In this document: positions 33,162 to 45,929 of the stretch, one piece after another
Numbering within the stretch: position 1 is the stretch's first letter
How the letters are laid out: each line of letters opens with the position of its first letter
Position numbers and translations under genes: made by a program
NCBI RefSeq assembly: GCF_018139145.2
Contig: NC_059500.1
Location: 50,896,663 to 50,960,662, forward strand
Direction: 5' to 3'
Length of the DNA stretch: 64,000 nucleotides
DNA from: Gymnogyps californianus
Lineage: Eukaryota > Chordata > Aves > Accipitriformes > Cathartidae
The notes under the pieces: model-generated
The model's database searches: none
Told to the model about the DNA's origin: nothing
What the model saw: the letters and a program-made list of their open reading frames with translations, nothing else

Positions 33162-36100
33162 CTGTCTTTATCTCAACCGACGAGTTTTCTCACTTTTACT
33201 CTTCTGATTCTCTCCCCCATCCCACTGGTGGGGGGAGTGAGCGAGTGACTGTGTGGTGCTTAGTTGTCAGCCGGGGTTAAACCTCGACAATTTAAAACAT
33301 ATTGGCCCCATGAACACTCTTTTCAGTGATTTTTCGTTGTTACAATATGCAGGAAAAATAAATATGAAAGAACTTTTTCTGAATGGTAGATGACAATGCT
33401 GTCCTCCCTATGTATTCTTTGTGTGGTGTTGAGGTACTTCACAATTGGAATTTAGTATCTTCTCAATTTTTGTCTCATTTGTCCTTTCCAAAGGAAGATT
33501 GTTAACATTTTCCCTGCTTTTCAAATGGAAAAAAAGATTATTAAAAGATTTGACAATAACCAGAATAACCAGGGTTTCATCCAAGCCCATATGGACCCAT
33601 CCGGGAACATCAAGTCTGGATTTTATTTTTTAAGTTTAGGTTCAGTTATTCTCCTAGCTTTACAGAAAGACAGGCGAAATTGTGTTTTGTGCCAAAGATC
33701 CACGGAAGAGAAATCCAAGAAGCAGATGATATCACCATCACAGTATGGAACTGTATCAAAAGCTTCTAGTGACTCTGTCATCAATTTATGCCAAGTAATA
33801 GAATTTTTTTTTTCTTTTCTTTGTTGTAATTGTTTTTTGCTGGGAAAAGGGGGTGAGGGGTAGAACAGTGTACTTGAAGAACTGCTAGATAGTTTGAGAA
33901 AAAAACCTGTATGAGTTACTTTAAAATAGTGGTGCTAAACAGTGATGAGAGTATTTGATACAGGTAATTAATACTTGGCTTAGAGAAAGCAGAATTTAAT
34001 AGTTCTGGCTTCCTAAGTGGGTTGCTGGTGATTACATGCTTTCTACTTTAGACATCCTGTGATATCTTTTTTTGCTTCAGTAGGCAGATATTCTCTATGG
34101 TGCCAGTTCTGAACCTCAGACATCTGTCTCATCAGGGAGTCTCTGTCAGTAAATGAAATTTTACTGTTAATACATCACAGCTTCCTGTAAGAATTGCTGT
34201 GCAGTCTCTCATCAGCATTTCTTTGAGATACATTTTACTAAACAGAATCCAAGATAGGCTGCTCCCTTAAAATCCCCTTCCAGTCATCCCATTTCCCTCC
34301 GTTCAAAGACTGAGAGGAAGGCTGAATGATTAGCTGTGATGCCACTCAGAACCCAGGTGATTAATGTCATTATCCAAAAGGACCACCCACCTATATGGTT
34401 TTCCTTTTGGAGATTATATATAGTGATGACATGCAGGGACACATATTTTCTTTTGCTGAAAAATAAATAGCATAGAGAGACACAAATACCTAAAGGAAAA
34501 GACCATGTGTATATTTCCTTCCTTAGTCTTGGCATTTCCCTTAGTACCAGTACAGGTATTCATTAGTACCTCCTGTTCTCTCGGAGAACCAGTTAGACCC
34601 TGCTGGCTGCAGACTCCATCAGTCTCTCTGTTACACATCTCTCTGTGGGGCTGACCTCTCCATGGTTCAGTGTTTATGGAGTACAGATTCTTTGTTGAAT
34701 GTTGATGTGAATGAGTCTCTGTGTCTTTTTAAAACTACTCTTCAATTTTACTATACCTGACAGGTTTCTTTAATAACATCTTTAATAACCATAGTAAAAG
34801 GTCCATTGTAAGCACACAAAAGATTTTCCAACACCTGCAATATTCACCCTCTATCCTAATTATGCACAATAAATTATCTTTATTAATGACTCCCAAAATG
34901 GCAGAGCTAGAATAATTTGAACAATTCCCAGAGGAATTATTCTACTAATGCTGTCTTCTTCCTCTCCCTTTTTTTCTACTGGCCACCACTTGCCTTCCTC
35001 TTGCCTGCAGCATCTAAGTAGAATCCTCTCAGACTGAGATAAAATTGTCTGCAAACTGACTATTTAGGCAGATCCCTTGTTTCCAGTTCAATGTTTTACA
35101 TTTAGATTGGAAACTCTTTGTGGTAGAGATCATCTTTTTGGTAATGCTTGTGTAATGCTTAGTTTTATGTGGTCCTTGTCTATGACTGGAAATTTTGGCT
35201 TTGCAATAATACAAGTAGTGAATAATAATAAGAGTTGACTGTACATGAAAGGCGATGACACTAAGGGAAATATTGTCAGCTAACTGCTTGGAACAAAGAA
35301 GTTCCCAAGGGCCAGTCAGGGACTTAATTTCTTATAGAAAACTTAATATGGACTTATTATTTTTCAGTCCATTAAAACTCATCTTATTTTGGCAGAGTCT
35401 GTACTAACGAGTGGGATGTGATAGCACTCAGGAGAATAGTCATATTTGTGTTGTTCACACCATTTCTGATTAAAATAGCTTCTCTCAGTGATATGTAAAA
35501 TCAACCTGTTTCCTGTGAAAAGTTGCACTTTTATAAGTTTTGAACCTGAAGCTATTTGCCAATACTTAATCACCATTTGACAGACAAGATAACTTTCAAA
35601 AGTCTATGGCCTTTTAGTCAGTGTACATTTTCCTGTTTGTCCTTCTACGGCCCACCCATTCTCTTCAGCTTCAGTTATATCTCTCTTCCCCTGCCCGTTT
35701 TATGGTATAAATGTGGTCAGCACTGCTGCAATATTCAAAATGTTACAAAGGCAAACTTCTGCAAGGGAGAAACTGCTACTTGTTCTTCTTTCAGAAATGT
35801 AGACCCAAAGCACAAAGAAGCTTTGTGATTTGTCCTTAGATACAAAAGAAGTCTGTAGTAATGCAGAGATGTGAAGACATCTCTCCCATGCTTTGACCAA
35901 TTGTTAAGTTGATGGATTTGTTTCTTTATAAAACCCTTGCTGATCTATACTGTGATGAGACCCTGTGATCCTCAAGGTGGAGCTGATCTTCCTTCCTTTT
36001 TTTTTCCCCCCCTTTTTGAAGTGAATACATCAGAGAAAAGGCTTCTGTTTCCAAATCTCTGCTTTATTTGAATGACTTAATACTAAATCAAAATAGAATA

Positions 36101-39100
36101 ACTTTGAAAGAGAGCAAACCCTTATGTGCTGTCTTGAAACAACCTGAACAGGAGGCTTGAAAAGAAGTCCCATGTTCCTTGTCTGCTCTGTCCTTGCAGG
36201 GCTTGTCCTTCCCTCTGGTTCTGCTATGCAGTTTGGCATCTTTTGGTTGTTTCATGGTTGACACCTACCCAGTCCCCTCTAGGTTCCTAGGAAACCTTTT
36301 TTTCTGTCATACCTTAGGCTTGACAAGTAGCTCAGACTCCTGCTGCAAGAATGCCGTACATTCCTATGAGAGATCTGGGTGCTGTCTTTCTCCAGAGCTG
36401 TTGTTTCTGATTATATTCAGTTGGTGAGAGGGAAGGGATTTCTCTCCATCCTACAATACCAGATGTTTCTTTGTGTTCAGCCAGGGCAAGGCAAACAGGT
36501 GTCTGTGCTTCCTGGCCATCCCCTTTTTAATAGAATGAATGTGTCATGAAAACCACACAGTAAACCTTGAGCAAACAAATCAAACATGTCCACAATTTGT
36601 CTTATATGCCAAGAGATATGTAGTCCTGATTGTTAATGATTTGCCATCAAATCTAGATCAAGCATAAAAATTGAATCGAACCCTTTTTCCCTAATGGTAT
36701 TAGGTCTGGCACCTGTCTACAGACTGACAAAATCCTTCATATGCCACTCTTGTTTAGGTTACTGGGCTGCTAATAGGCATTTGTTTTCATCAGTAATGCT
36801 GAGACAATTAATCAAATTCATTTGCTCCAAGGTAAGGCAATCTAATGTACTGCTTTCTAAACTCTTTTCTTCCCTGATCCAACCTGTAAAATAACATTGG
36901 CATAAAGAGTTTCTTAGTTAAAACATGGAAATGTTCCAATTGCTTAATATTCTCTAATGGAACTGTGAAAACACATATAAAATTAGCTGCAGTTAATTTT
37001 GTTCCATGAAATTAGGTCCACAACAATACTGGTTTGATTTTTTGCAAAGCTTTCAAAGTACTTCTGACTATTTGAAAACTTTTCCAGGTGCCTATTGACA
37101 GGATGTTTTGAGACTTTTGTAATGGCAAAGCTCTCCTGAGAGGTTGTAAAGTATTCTTTCTTCTATTCTTGATAGATTAGATTGAGCCTACTGTTGGCAA
37201 GCCTATTAATGTACCGTTGGAGGTTCCAGGTTAGAACACGGTTCTGTCATACCACGCACTGTGCACACGTATAATGACTAAGGCATAGTTTTTGTCTTGA
37301 ACAAACATATTTAAGACATTCCTTTGAAAAGAAAAGTCATGCCATTGAAACCATGGAAAAGCTCTACTTCTAAAATATAATTAGTCCTGTGTGTAAAAAT
37401 TACATCAATACTACTAGATAAATGTCAGACTAATTCTCCTCTTTTAGACTGTTTCTTTTTACAGAAATGTAATTTTACTGATTTCAACAAATATATTCCT
37501 GATTTGCATCGTGGTAAGCAAGAAGGGAATCTGACTCATGGTTTATTTTACCTACTTGCTGGTTGAGAACAGAGTGTTCGTGTTGACAGGCACCTAAATA
37601 GTTACTAAAGGAGCACAGGGTGAATTATATAATAGCTTCTTTTAATGTAAGCCAAATATCTCTGTGGATAGAAGAAGCAAGTGTCATTAAACAAACATAA
37701 AGACTGTCCTGGACTGAAGACAAAGACTTTAATTTGATGTAGCAAATTAAAGTATAACAATGAATATTGTCTGTGCCAAGAGGCAAGAAAGAATTGCAAT
37801 TAAGAATTCACCCTATTATTAACCTCTAGTTATTTTTGGCATAATTTAAACAAATGACTAGGATTCTTAATTGGGAAGTAGACAGCTTGTGCCACTTTCA
37901 TCATTTTCTTGTTACTCTGTGTGTCAGTAAAGAAATCAACTATTATATCATCCAATAAAACACCATTGTTACTGACAGGATCTAAAAACTTAGAACTAAA
38001 AATTTAGAATACATCACACATATTGATGAATTTATTCATTAATTTTTCCTTTCATTATAAACATTTTGCATATGAGGAACTAAGACAAGAGATCTGATAA
38101 AACTTTCTTTAAAGAAAAATAAGTGAACTAAATTGCAATTTAGCTGTGAGCTCAGACTGTAAAATAAATTGAAACTCAGTATTTAGGCTATCTTTCAGGC
38201 AAACATTGAACAAATTTGTGAAAGATGACCATTTTTGTGAATGTGTTTATTCTTGAGGAAAAAAAGCCACAAAACAAGAGCATTTTAACTAAAACAAATT
38301 TTGAAAAATAAAGAAGAAATAATCTGTTTCTGCAGTACATGAGGATGATACGTGAAGAAACTGCTGTCTCACTGCAGAGGCATATGTCATGGTACCATCT
38401 CTATGGCATCAGCCTTGCCTTCTGATACCAACTCTGATGATGACTTAATATAATGTTAGGTATATTTTATGTGCTTACAATGTAAATTCCTCAGTTCATA
38501 CAGTCCAGGTTTTGCCTTCTGTATGGGCTGTTTGTTAGTTCTCCATACAGTGTTAATTACTGAAACTCAATTTCTCTTATAGATTTCAGTAAAAAAGCTG
38601 AGTAGGTACTGAATGTATCTCTGATATGCATGATGATAAAATCTTTAAGTTGCCTGGATATTTGTCCATAAAAATTGTGGATATGATAGCTCTGTATCTT
38701 GTCTGTGCAGCTAGTCAAGCAACTATCTTTTCTGGGGAAACCATCCCAAGTTTAGTGCAGTAGAAAACCCCCTCATCTCTTCCCTATTCCTCCCTTACGC
38801 TTGCAGAATAACAGAGCAACTTGCAAAGCAGAAATCTGACAGCTATGAAGCACTGACAGATTTTCTAGGAGTGTGTTTGGAAGCAACTTTTTGATGCCTC
38901 ATTTACTGTGGTCTTTTTTTATTATTATTTTTTATACTTGCTGTGCAGTTTCTATATTTTCTGCCTTGTTATACTTTCTTTCCATCTTGTCAGCTCTCTC
39001 TTTCTGACACTTTTTAGTAGGAAGGAAAGCATGAAAATCAGTATCTCCCTCAAGGCCATTAAAGCTAATCATTAGTAGAATAGTAGTAAGTTGCCATAGT

Positions 39101-40914
39101 ATCTTTAAATTTGAATCATTAAAGTCCAGTATTCACTGCTTCCTTTCTATTCTACCAGCCACTCACTCTCCATGCCAAGCTTTATCTTCTGAAAGCACAT
39201 TGCTTCTACTGTCGAAAAATAGTCTAATAAAACCGCAAAAAAGCATTTTAAAGCTGAAGGAACAGAAGTTACTATTTGCAGTACAAACAAACCAAAACAA
39301 AGCAAACCACAAAACAAATTATTCTTCAAGAATCCGATGATTTTTATTAGCATACTACTGAATAATATCAGAAAAAAACTAAATTATAAAGTTTAGATGT
39401 TGAAATACATTTCAGATAGCAGTATCCAAAATCTAAGAGATGTAAGGGACTTGGAGGAAGGGAAGGTTTTTTAAAAGCACTTTCTTAAAGGAAAAATCTT
39501 GGCAGTAGCTTTAGGCTTTTGATAACACATGCTGAAACATTTCAATGAATAAGTTACAGACTACTGAAGTTCATCTCTTCTTTGTGACAGAAAACAGTGG
39601 ATGTCCCATCTCCTTGAGTCAGATGTGGCATTTAAAATGTAGCAAAAATTGCCCTTTCAGTCTTGTGCACAGTAGACATTGGATGAAGTTGTGACACAGC
39701 TTAAAACTTTCTTTATTTTTTTAAAGCCCCATTAAATATTTCGGTTATGCTTCCTGTAGATAATTTAGGGTTCAGTAATAACTTCCTATGTTTTAACTGA
39801 GATTTTTGTAACCTGATATCCATTTCTTCTCTTAAGTATTCTTAAAAGAAAATTATTGAGAATTCTGAGTCAGGGACTTATAACTAAAATTAATTTATTC
39901 TAGTGCTGTTAAGCTGCAAAAAGAACAATAGAGTAGGACTGTGTCAGGTCCAAATGTCAAAGGCCCAAAGATCTGGGACATGGCAAAAAGCTGAACTCTT
40001 AGTATTGTCCTTTCATTTCCTCATCAGCATCCTGCAGTTTAATCTTCTGTTTAATGAGCAGCAGCTGCCAGAAGATGCTCAGATATTGTGGTAGTAAAGG
40101 TGCTACAGCTGTGTAAGCAAAGTGGATAGTTTAGGTTGATTTTCCTTAGATATTTAGTTAAAAGACATAAAAGAAGAAGAACATTTATGGAGAATAATTA
40201 CAAGGAACAGGTGAATTGTCTTACAGCAGTGAGGAAGACCTTCCCCCTGTGAGGAAGACATTTGAAGAGAGGTGCTGAGATGTGAGTGGGAGGAAGATTT
40301 GAAGGGTCTTATAAAGTAACTTCAAGTCGGGTCAAATGAAAATGTAAAATGCAGTATAAAAGATAGCCTTGTTGTCTCAAGATAAAAAGTTCAGTTTGAT
40401 GTGCATAATAAGAAGCAACAGGAGGAACAAAGCAAGATAAGGTGGGTAAAAGAATCATGAATGCAGAGCACTCAGTAAAGAATTTTAGGAGAACTTCAGA
40501 GGTAGAGGAGAAAACCTAAATATTCCAGTTTGAGTGATGCAATTTGTATAAAATACCAAAAGTCCAAATATGCTTTAAAGTATGCAATGTAAAGAAAAAA
40601 GATTTATTAGCAGCCTTGACACTGTCAGAAAGAGATCAGAGGAAGATGTGCACAGGTCATCCACCATTAACTAGGCAGAATTTTCTGTTATTAAGCAGAA
40701 GTGTATAGAATGGAGAAGATTTTGAGAAGACAAGAGCCCTGATACAACTCTCTGTCCAGTTACAGCTGCTTGTCAGAAAATCAAAACAGAAGCTGCAAAA
40801 GTTAAATAAAAAAATGGAGTGAGAGATTTGAAAGCTGTCAATGTAGTAATGGCACTTTCCTGTTTTCAAAAGTAGTCATCCTCTAGAAAAAGAAAATCAT
40901 CTATCACCTGTATT

Positions 40915-40948
40915 TTTCTTTTTTTTTCTTTTTTCTTTTTTTTTCTCT
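40915..40948. repeat. Polypyrimidine (T/C) tract
   Basis: About 34 bases of T with isolated C. A low-complexity tract with no adjacent recognisable element. Confidence 0.8.
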
Positions 40949-42781
40949 AATTCAGTATTATTTTTCTCTTTCTGTATTGGCCCTCCTTTCAGGCTACACC
41001 ATTATGCAACAGGTAGTCATGAGGTTCAGGATTCAGCACCTGTACCATTCCTTTAATGTTTTCTCTCTTTGCCTATGTTATTTGGTCATGGGTATAAAGT
41101 GGACACTTTGCAGACAGACTTTCAAAATCTTTTTCTAGCTTCCCTCTTCAGTTCATAGCATAGATTTAAATAGTTCATGGGCAAATTACAGCTTCTGGTC
41201 TGTAATTTAGTACATCTTGTTTTACATGATGCTTATCAACAAAATAAGGATTTTGAACAGTATGTAATAAACAGAGATTTGTGATTTCGTGTTGCAATGA
41301 AAGACAGAAGAACTGCCTCATCAAAATCTTTTTCATACTGCTGTGTCTCTTCTTGTCATATTCATAAAAAAGGAAGAGAAAATTAACCTTACACAGGGCA
41401 TTGCTGCGACAGTAGCACCTAGAATTATCATGCTTATGCAACCATATACCCCTTTAGCGGGGCAGTCAAGAATTGTCTATTGGCATCAGTAAGTATTGTG
41501 TTGGGAGCTGGGGCTTTCACACTAGGTTGTTAAGTGATAACTGAAAACAGTGGGAAATCACTGCACAGCTGAAGTGCTGCAGATACTGTGCAGTCCAAGG
41601 TGTCTGCCATTGCCTGCTAACAAACACTGAGGTTCAGATTTTGCTTAACTTCAATTTATGCATGGGTGAGGAAGCAGCTAAAACATTTCAGATGCATATA
41701 GAGAGATAGGAAGGATGTTTCCATTTCTGAATCAGGTGGCCTGTGGTAAAAATATCTAGATCAGAAGTGGACGCTCATCAGCTAAAGGCACTTTCTTGTG
41801 GCCACTAACATCCTGAAACAAAGATCCTGTGGGATAGGGTTTATGAGGAGGAAGTGATACGAAAGATAATAAAGTACTTGCGTGTCTCTCACATATTTTC
41901 AACAAGTGCAAAGACCAGAAGAGGAATATCTTTGCTCTCAAATTCAGTCTCTGCTCCAATTCCACTACAGTGATCCCTTGCATGATGTTCCCAAGAGGGG
42001 ATATGAAATATATTAGACATTTTATTTCTTCAGGTTTCTGGCAGGATGAAGGGAATGTAGTAGAACGCTATATGCACTATAGCCTCACCTAGTCAGTTTT
42101 GCCACGTATTAACTCTCCATCCTAAACTCATTCAGCCACATCTCACTCTCAATAATGTATGAACCCTTAAAAGACAGATGTCTGCTCAAAACCAGCAATC
42201 CCTTCAGTTTCCATAGCCCTGGAAGCCTATTCATGTTCCTTGATGGACTGTCTCCTTTTCCCTCAGAAAGTAACAGAAAGAGAAAGATCCCTTCTGCTTG
42301 TCTTCACTTTCCTGAGAGAGAGCAGAATCTTGGCTGTATTCAAATTCTCACCCTGTGTAATCCTTGGCTAAAGCAGAGCCACTACAGAATGTCCTGGTGT
42401 AAATGATGTGAGAATCAAACCCCAGTCACATCTGTATCTATCAGTTTCCATTAAGTCACAAAGGAGAGAGTGGGGCTCTTAAATTTCTTCTGGTAGCTTA
42501 CAGTTTGACCTCTGTCAAACTTAGATCATTCATTCATGAAGAAAGTTATTTTTCTGATACTGCTTCCCCCCGCCCCTTCTTCTTGCCATAAACCAATTTG
42601 TGTTCCTTATGGATGGTAACTATGAGTGGCTTCTTGTTCTGTTCTACAAGGGAAAGAGAATACACCTCATGGATTTAGCTATATTCAATTACAGAAATTT
42701 TATCTGCAATGCTTTATCTACCTACTGTTCTGTGACGAAATAATATTATTAGGGTTTTTTCTGGCTTTCTGACCTGACAAA

Positions 42782-42815
42782 CTTATCTGAACCTGGTTCT
42801 TATCTGAACCTGCTG
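42782..42815. repeat. 17-bp tandem duplication
   Basis: CTTATCTGAACCTGGTT is followed directly by CTTATCTGAACCTGCTG, two differences at the 3' end of the unit. Confidence 0.85.
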
Positions 42816-43092
42816 TCAGATGTTTGTGGGTACTTGGCATATATGGCTTAAGCGTGAATCTAGTAATGGAGAAATAAGGGCACAAAATATAGAGCATGGG
42901 AAGCTTAATCTAAGACGGCATGAAAATTTACACCTTTAATTTCCAGTTTATATAGTGAGTCTCTGAGCATACTTTTTGCATCACCAAAATGACTGAGTTG
43001 CAAAAGCAATGACTATTGCTTTTCAGTCTAAATAGGGTTTTGAAACTGTTGTGGCCTTCTTTTTTCCTTCCAGAAAAGGGACACCATGCAGG

Positions 43093-43719
43093 AAAGAACC
43101 TGAGGTCCCGGTGGATAACAAACTGACCATAAGCTAGCAATGCACTACGTGGCAGAGAAGGCCAATAGCCTCCTGAGCTGCATTAGGAAAAGCATTGCCA
43201 GCAGGTCAAGGCAGGTGATTCTGTCCTCTCCACTCAGCCCTGATGAGACACTTGTGTCCACCGCTGGGCTCCCCAGTACAAAAGAGGCAGGGACATAATG
43301 AGGGGTGTTCAGCAAAGGGCCAGAATGGTTATTAGGGGCTTGAAGCCTCTCTCACATGAGGAGAGGCTAAGAGAGCTGGAAGTGTTCAGACTGGAGTAGA
43401 GAAGGCTCAGGCTCTTATCTACGTGTATAAATACCTGATAGGAGGGAATGAAGAGGGAGCCAGACTGCTCATTGGTGCCCAGTGACAGGACAAGAAGCAA
43501 TGGACACAAATTGAAATACAGGAAATTCCTGTTAAACAGAAGAAAACACTTTTATCTTCCCAGTGGGCAAGCACTGGAACAGGTAGCCCAGAGAGGCTGT
43601 GGAGTCTCCATTCTTGGAGACACACAGAACCTGACACATCCAGAGAGTGATGCAATGTTTATGACCAGTAGGTTAGACTGGGGATTTCCAGAGGTCCCTT
43701 CCAGCCTCAGCAATGGTGG
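43093..43719 (+). mobile_element. CR1 LINE 3' end, interrupted by LTR B (segment 1)
   Basis: Starts in the C-terminal ORF2 region ('CTGAGGTCCCGGTGGATAAC' near 43100) and runs through the 3' UTR blocks (TTGGTGCCCAGTGACAGG near 43474, GAGAGGCTGTGGAGTCTCC near 43590) to CAGAGGTCCCTTCCAGCC near 43690-43706. It is broken at 43720 by a family 2 LTR, and the last few bases of the CR1 reappear at about 44779-44800 (ATTCTAAGATTCTGTGA). It is diverged: ORF2 codons are interrupted by stops. Confidence 0.9.
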
Positions 43720-44778
43720 TGTGGTGGGTTGACCTTGGCTAGCCACCAGGTGCCCACCAAGTTGCTCTATCACTCCCCTTCCTCAACAGGACAGGGGAAG
43801 AAAATACAATGAAAAGCTTGTGGGTCAAGATAAAGACAAGGAGAAAACTCAGCAATTAGTGTCATGGACAAAACAGACTAAACTTGGGGAAATTTATTTT
43901 TTGCAAATAAAACAGAGTAGGATAATGAGAAATAAGAACAATCTAAAAACACCTTTGCCCCACCCTTTCCTTCTACCTCCACCCCAAGTAGCGCAGGAGG
44001 ATGGGCAATGGGGGTTGTGGTCAGTTTATAACATTTAATCTCTGCTGCTCTTTCCTCCTCACACTTTTCCCCTGCTCCAGCATGGGGTTCCACCTACGGG
44101 ACACAGTCTTTCACGAACTTCTCCAACGTGGGTCCTTCTCACAGGCTCAAGTTTTTCAAGGACTGCTCCAGCATAGGTCATTCAGGAATGGACTGCTCCA
44201 GTGTGGGTCCCACATGGGGCCACAGGTCCTCCCAGAAAAAGTGTGCCTGTGTGGGCTCCTCTCCATGGGCCGCACTTCCTGCCAAGAGCCCAGCTTGGGC
44301 TCTCCATGGGCTGCACCTTTCTTCAGGTCATGCCCACCTGCTGTGGCATAGGGTCCCCCACAGGCTGCAGGTCGATATCTGCTCCACCTTAGACATCCAT
44401 GGGCTGCAGGAGGACAACCGGCCTCACCATGGTCTTCACCATGGGCTGCTGGGGAACCTCTGCTCCGATGTCTGAAGCACCTCCTCCTCCTCCTTCTTGG
44501 ACTTTGGTGTCTGCAGAGCTGTTTCTCTCACATATTCTCACTCCTCTCTCACACCTGCTGTTGCACAGCATTCTTTACACTTTTAAAAATATGTTGTCAC
44601 AGAGGTGCTACCAACATTGCTGATTGGTGTAGCTTTGGCCAGCTGCAGGTCAGTCCTGGAGCCAGCTGGAACTGGCTGTGTCTGACATGGGGGCAGCTTC
44701 TGGTGTCTTCTCATGAAGTCATCCCTGCAGCCCCACCCCCACCCCTGCTACCAAAACCATGCCACATAAACCCAAACA
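43720..44778 (-). mobile_element. Solo LTR, family 2, copy B, nested in a CR1 3' end
   Basis: About 1059 bp, reverse orientation. The plus-strand left end is TGTGGTGGGTTGACC and the right end is ATAAACCCAAACA, matching copies A and C end to end. It sits in the last 40 bases of a CR1, whose terminal GATTCTGTGA follows it. I see no clear target-site duplication (GGTGG on the left, GCCTA on the right), unlike copies A and C. The sense strand carries AATAAA (plus 43893-43898) and a frame of about 60 codons (44389-44571) that is shared with copy C. Confidence 0.9.
43893..43898 (-). terminator. LTR poly(A) signal AATAAA (family 2, copy B)
   Basis: TTTATT in plus, AATAAA on the sense strand, in the same position as in copies A and C. 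Confidence 0.62.
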
Positions 44779-44802
44779 GCCTAATTCTAAGATTCTGTGA
44801 AT
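44779..44802 (+). mobile_element. CR1 3' terminus (segment 2, after LTR B)
   Basis: CCTAATTCTAAGATTCTGTGA resembles the last 20 bases of a CR1 (compare the ends at 16932 and 52558). It completes the element split by LTR B. Confidence 0.7.
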
Positions 44803-45929
44803 ATATGAAAAATATCAAGGTTCAGTATATATGCATGTCCTCATCTATTTCAAAAAACAAAACCAAAACCACAATAGGATGCATATATTGTGCATTTTTG
44901 AAAGGCAAAACAATTAATTATGGAGTAATTAAGCTTCAAATTAAAAGCTATTATTATATGTTTTAAAAGTATTTAATAAATACCCTTAGTAGTAGGGAAC
45001 AAGATGCTGAATACATTAAGCATTTAACAGTAAACTTACTTCAAAAGCTAGTTTCAGACACCTAACCTACATGTACATTTGCACCAACCTCGGTAATAAC
45101 CTCTTTCTGAAAGGAGTAATTTTGATCTCTGGCTTTAAGGTCTGGTTCTTAGAGCTCAGTGGCAAGACTCCCTTTGATTTATATACTGCAAGATGGGGCT
45201 CTGACTCTTTAAACAAAGTCTTAAAACATATTTTTCAAGAAATAATGCAGCACAGTGTCATAGAATAGTTTTCATCAACATACCATACACCTGGTAGGAA
45301 GAAGAAGAAATGCAGAACATATTAGCAAGTAAAGATGAAATGAGAAGATGGTTGAAGACATTGGATCTTGATCAATGGATTGAAATAGCTATCCAAGAGG
45401 TACAACCTCAAGGGAACAAGCATTAGCAGCAAGAATTTGGGGGGAGAGGTTGTTGCCCATTGCTGCTGTTACTCACTAGCACCCATTTACTTCAGCAGTA
45501 CTTTAAAGTTTTCCCCTCTGCTATTGGTTTCTGCTCCAGCAAATGCTGACTGTTTTGAGGCACTTCCTCCTAGAAATTTTATGCCTTCTTTTCGCCCATG
45601 AGTAGCAGGGGGGGTTTCCACCCAGAAGCAGCAAAGGAAAGTGACTTTGCAGCTCAGAACCAGTTACTTTACCTAGTTCTGATTTAGTATTTGCAAAGGT
45701 TTATGGAGTTCTGTGGCTGCTGTTTCTACTGCAAAGAGGGAAGCTAAGAAAATGGGCCCTGATGAAAGCAGAGAATAATTTCATTCTCATCAAAGGCATT
45801 TCCCTTGACACAAACCAGATTCTTAGGGATTGAATACCCCTTGCATAAGAGTGTTGGTCAAGACTTCACTTATGTTTATGGTGTGTCAGACAATCCCTGA
45901 GGTATATTTTTCAAGAAAAATGGGATTAA
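44803..45929. other. Anonymous non-coding DNA
   Basis: No gene or dispersed repeat recognised. Short frames only. Confidence 0.5.

Larger units (their letters stand above)
32678..33289 (+). mobile_element. Solo LTR, ERVL-like family 1, copy 3
   Basis: A 612-bp solo LTR in TG...CA form (TGTGCTGG...CTCGACA), with a perfect 5-bp duplication ATTTA on both sides (32673-32677 and 33290-33294). TATAAA is at 32954-32959 and ATTAAA at 33156-33161. It is longer than copies 1 and 2 because of a 14-bp tandem duplication in R (33043-33056 and 33057-33070). An open frame of 87 codons (32735-32998) crosses U3 and matches the frame on the sense strand of copy 2. No internal retroviral sequence is present. 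Confidence 0.95.
33295..43092. other. Long repeat-poor, gene-free stretch
   Basis: Nearly 9.8 kb in which I recognise no LINE, LTR or gene. Minor structure includes a T9-C8-T5 tract near 35997-36018, a pyrimidine-rich T/C tract near 40915-40948 and a 17-bp tandem duplication at 42782-42815. The 112-codon plus frame at 33525-33863 has no recognisable domain, runs out into a T-rich tract and is treated as chance. Confidence 0.5.

Noticed and set aside
33525..33863. 112-codon plus frame ending in a T-rich tract
   Set aside because: The C-terminal part is the translation of a T-rich tract and the N-terminal part is A-rich. No motif supports a real product.
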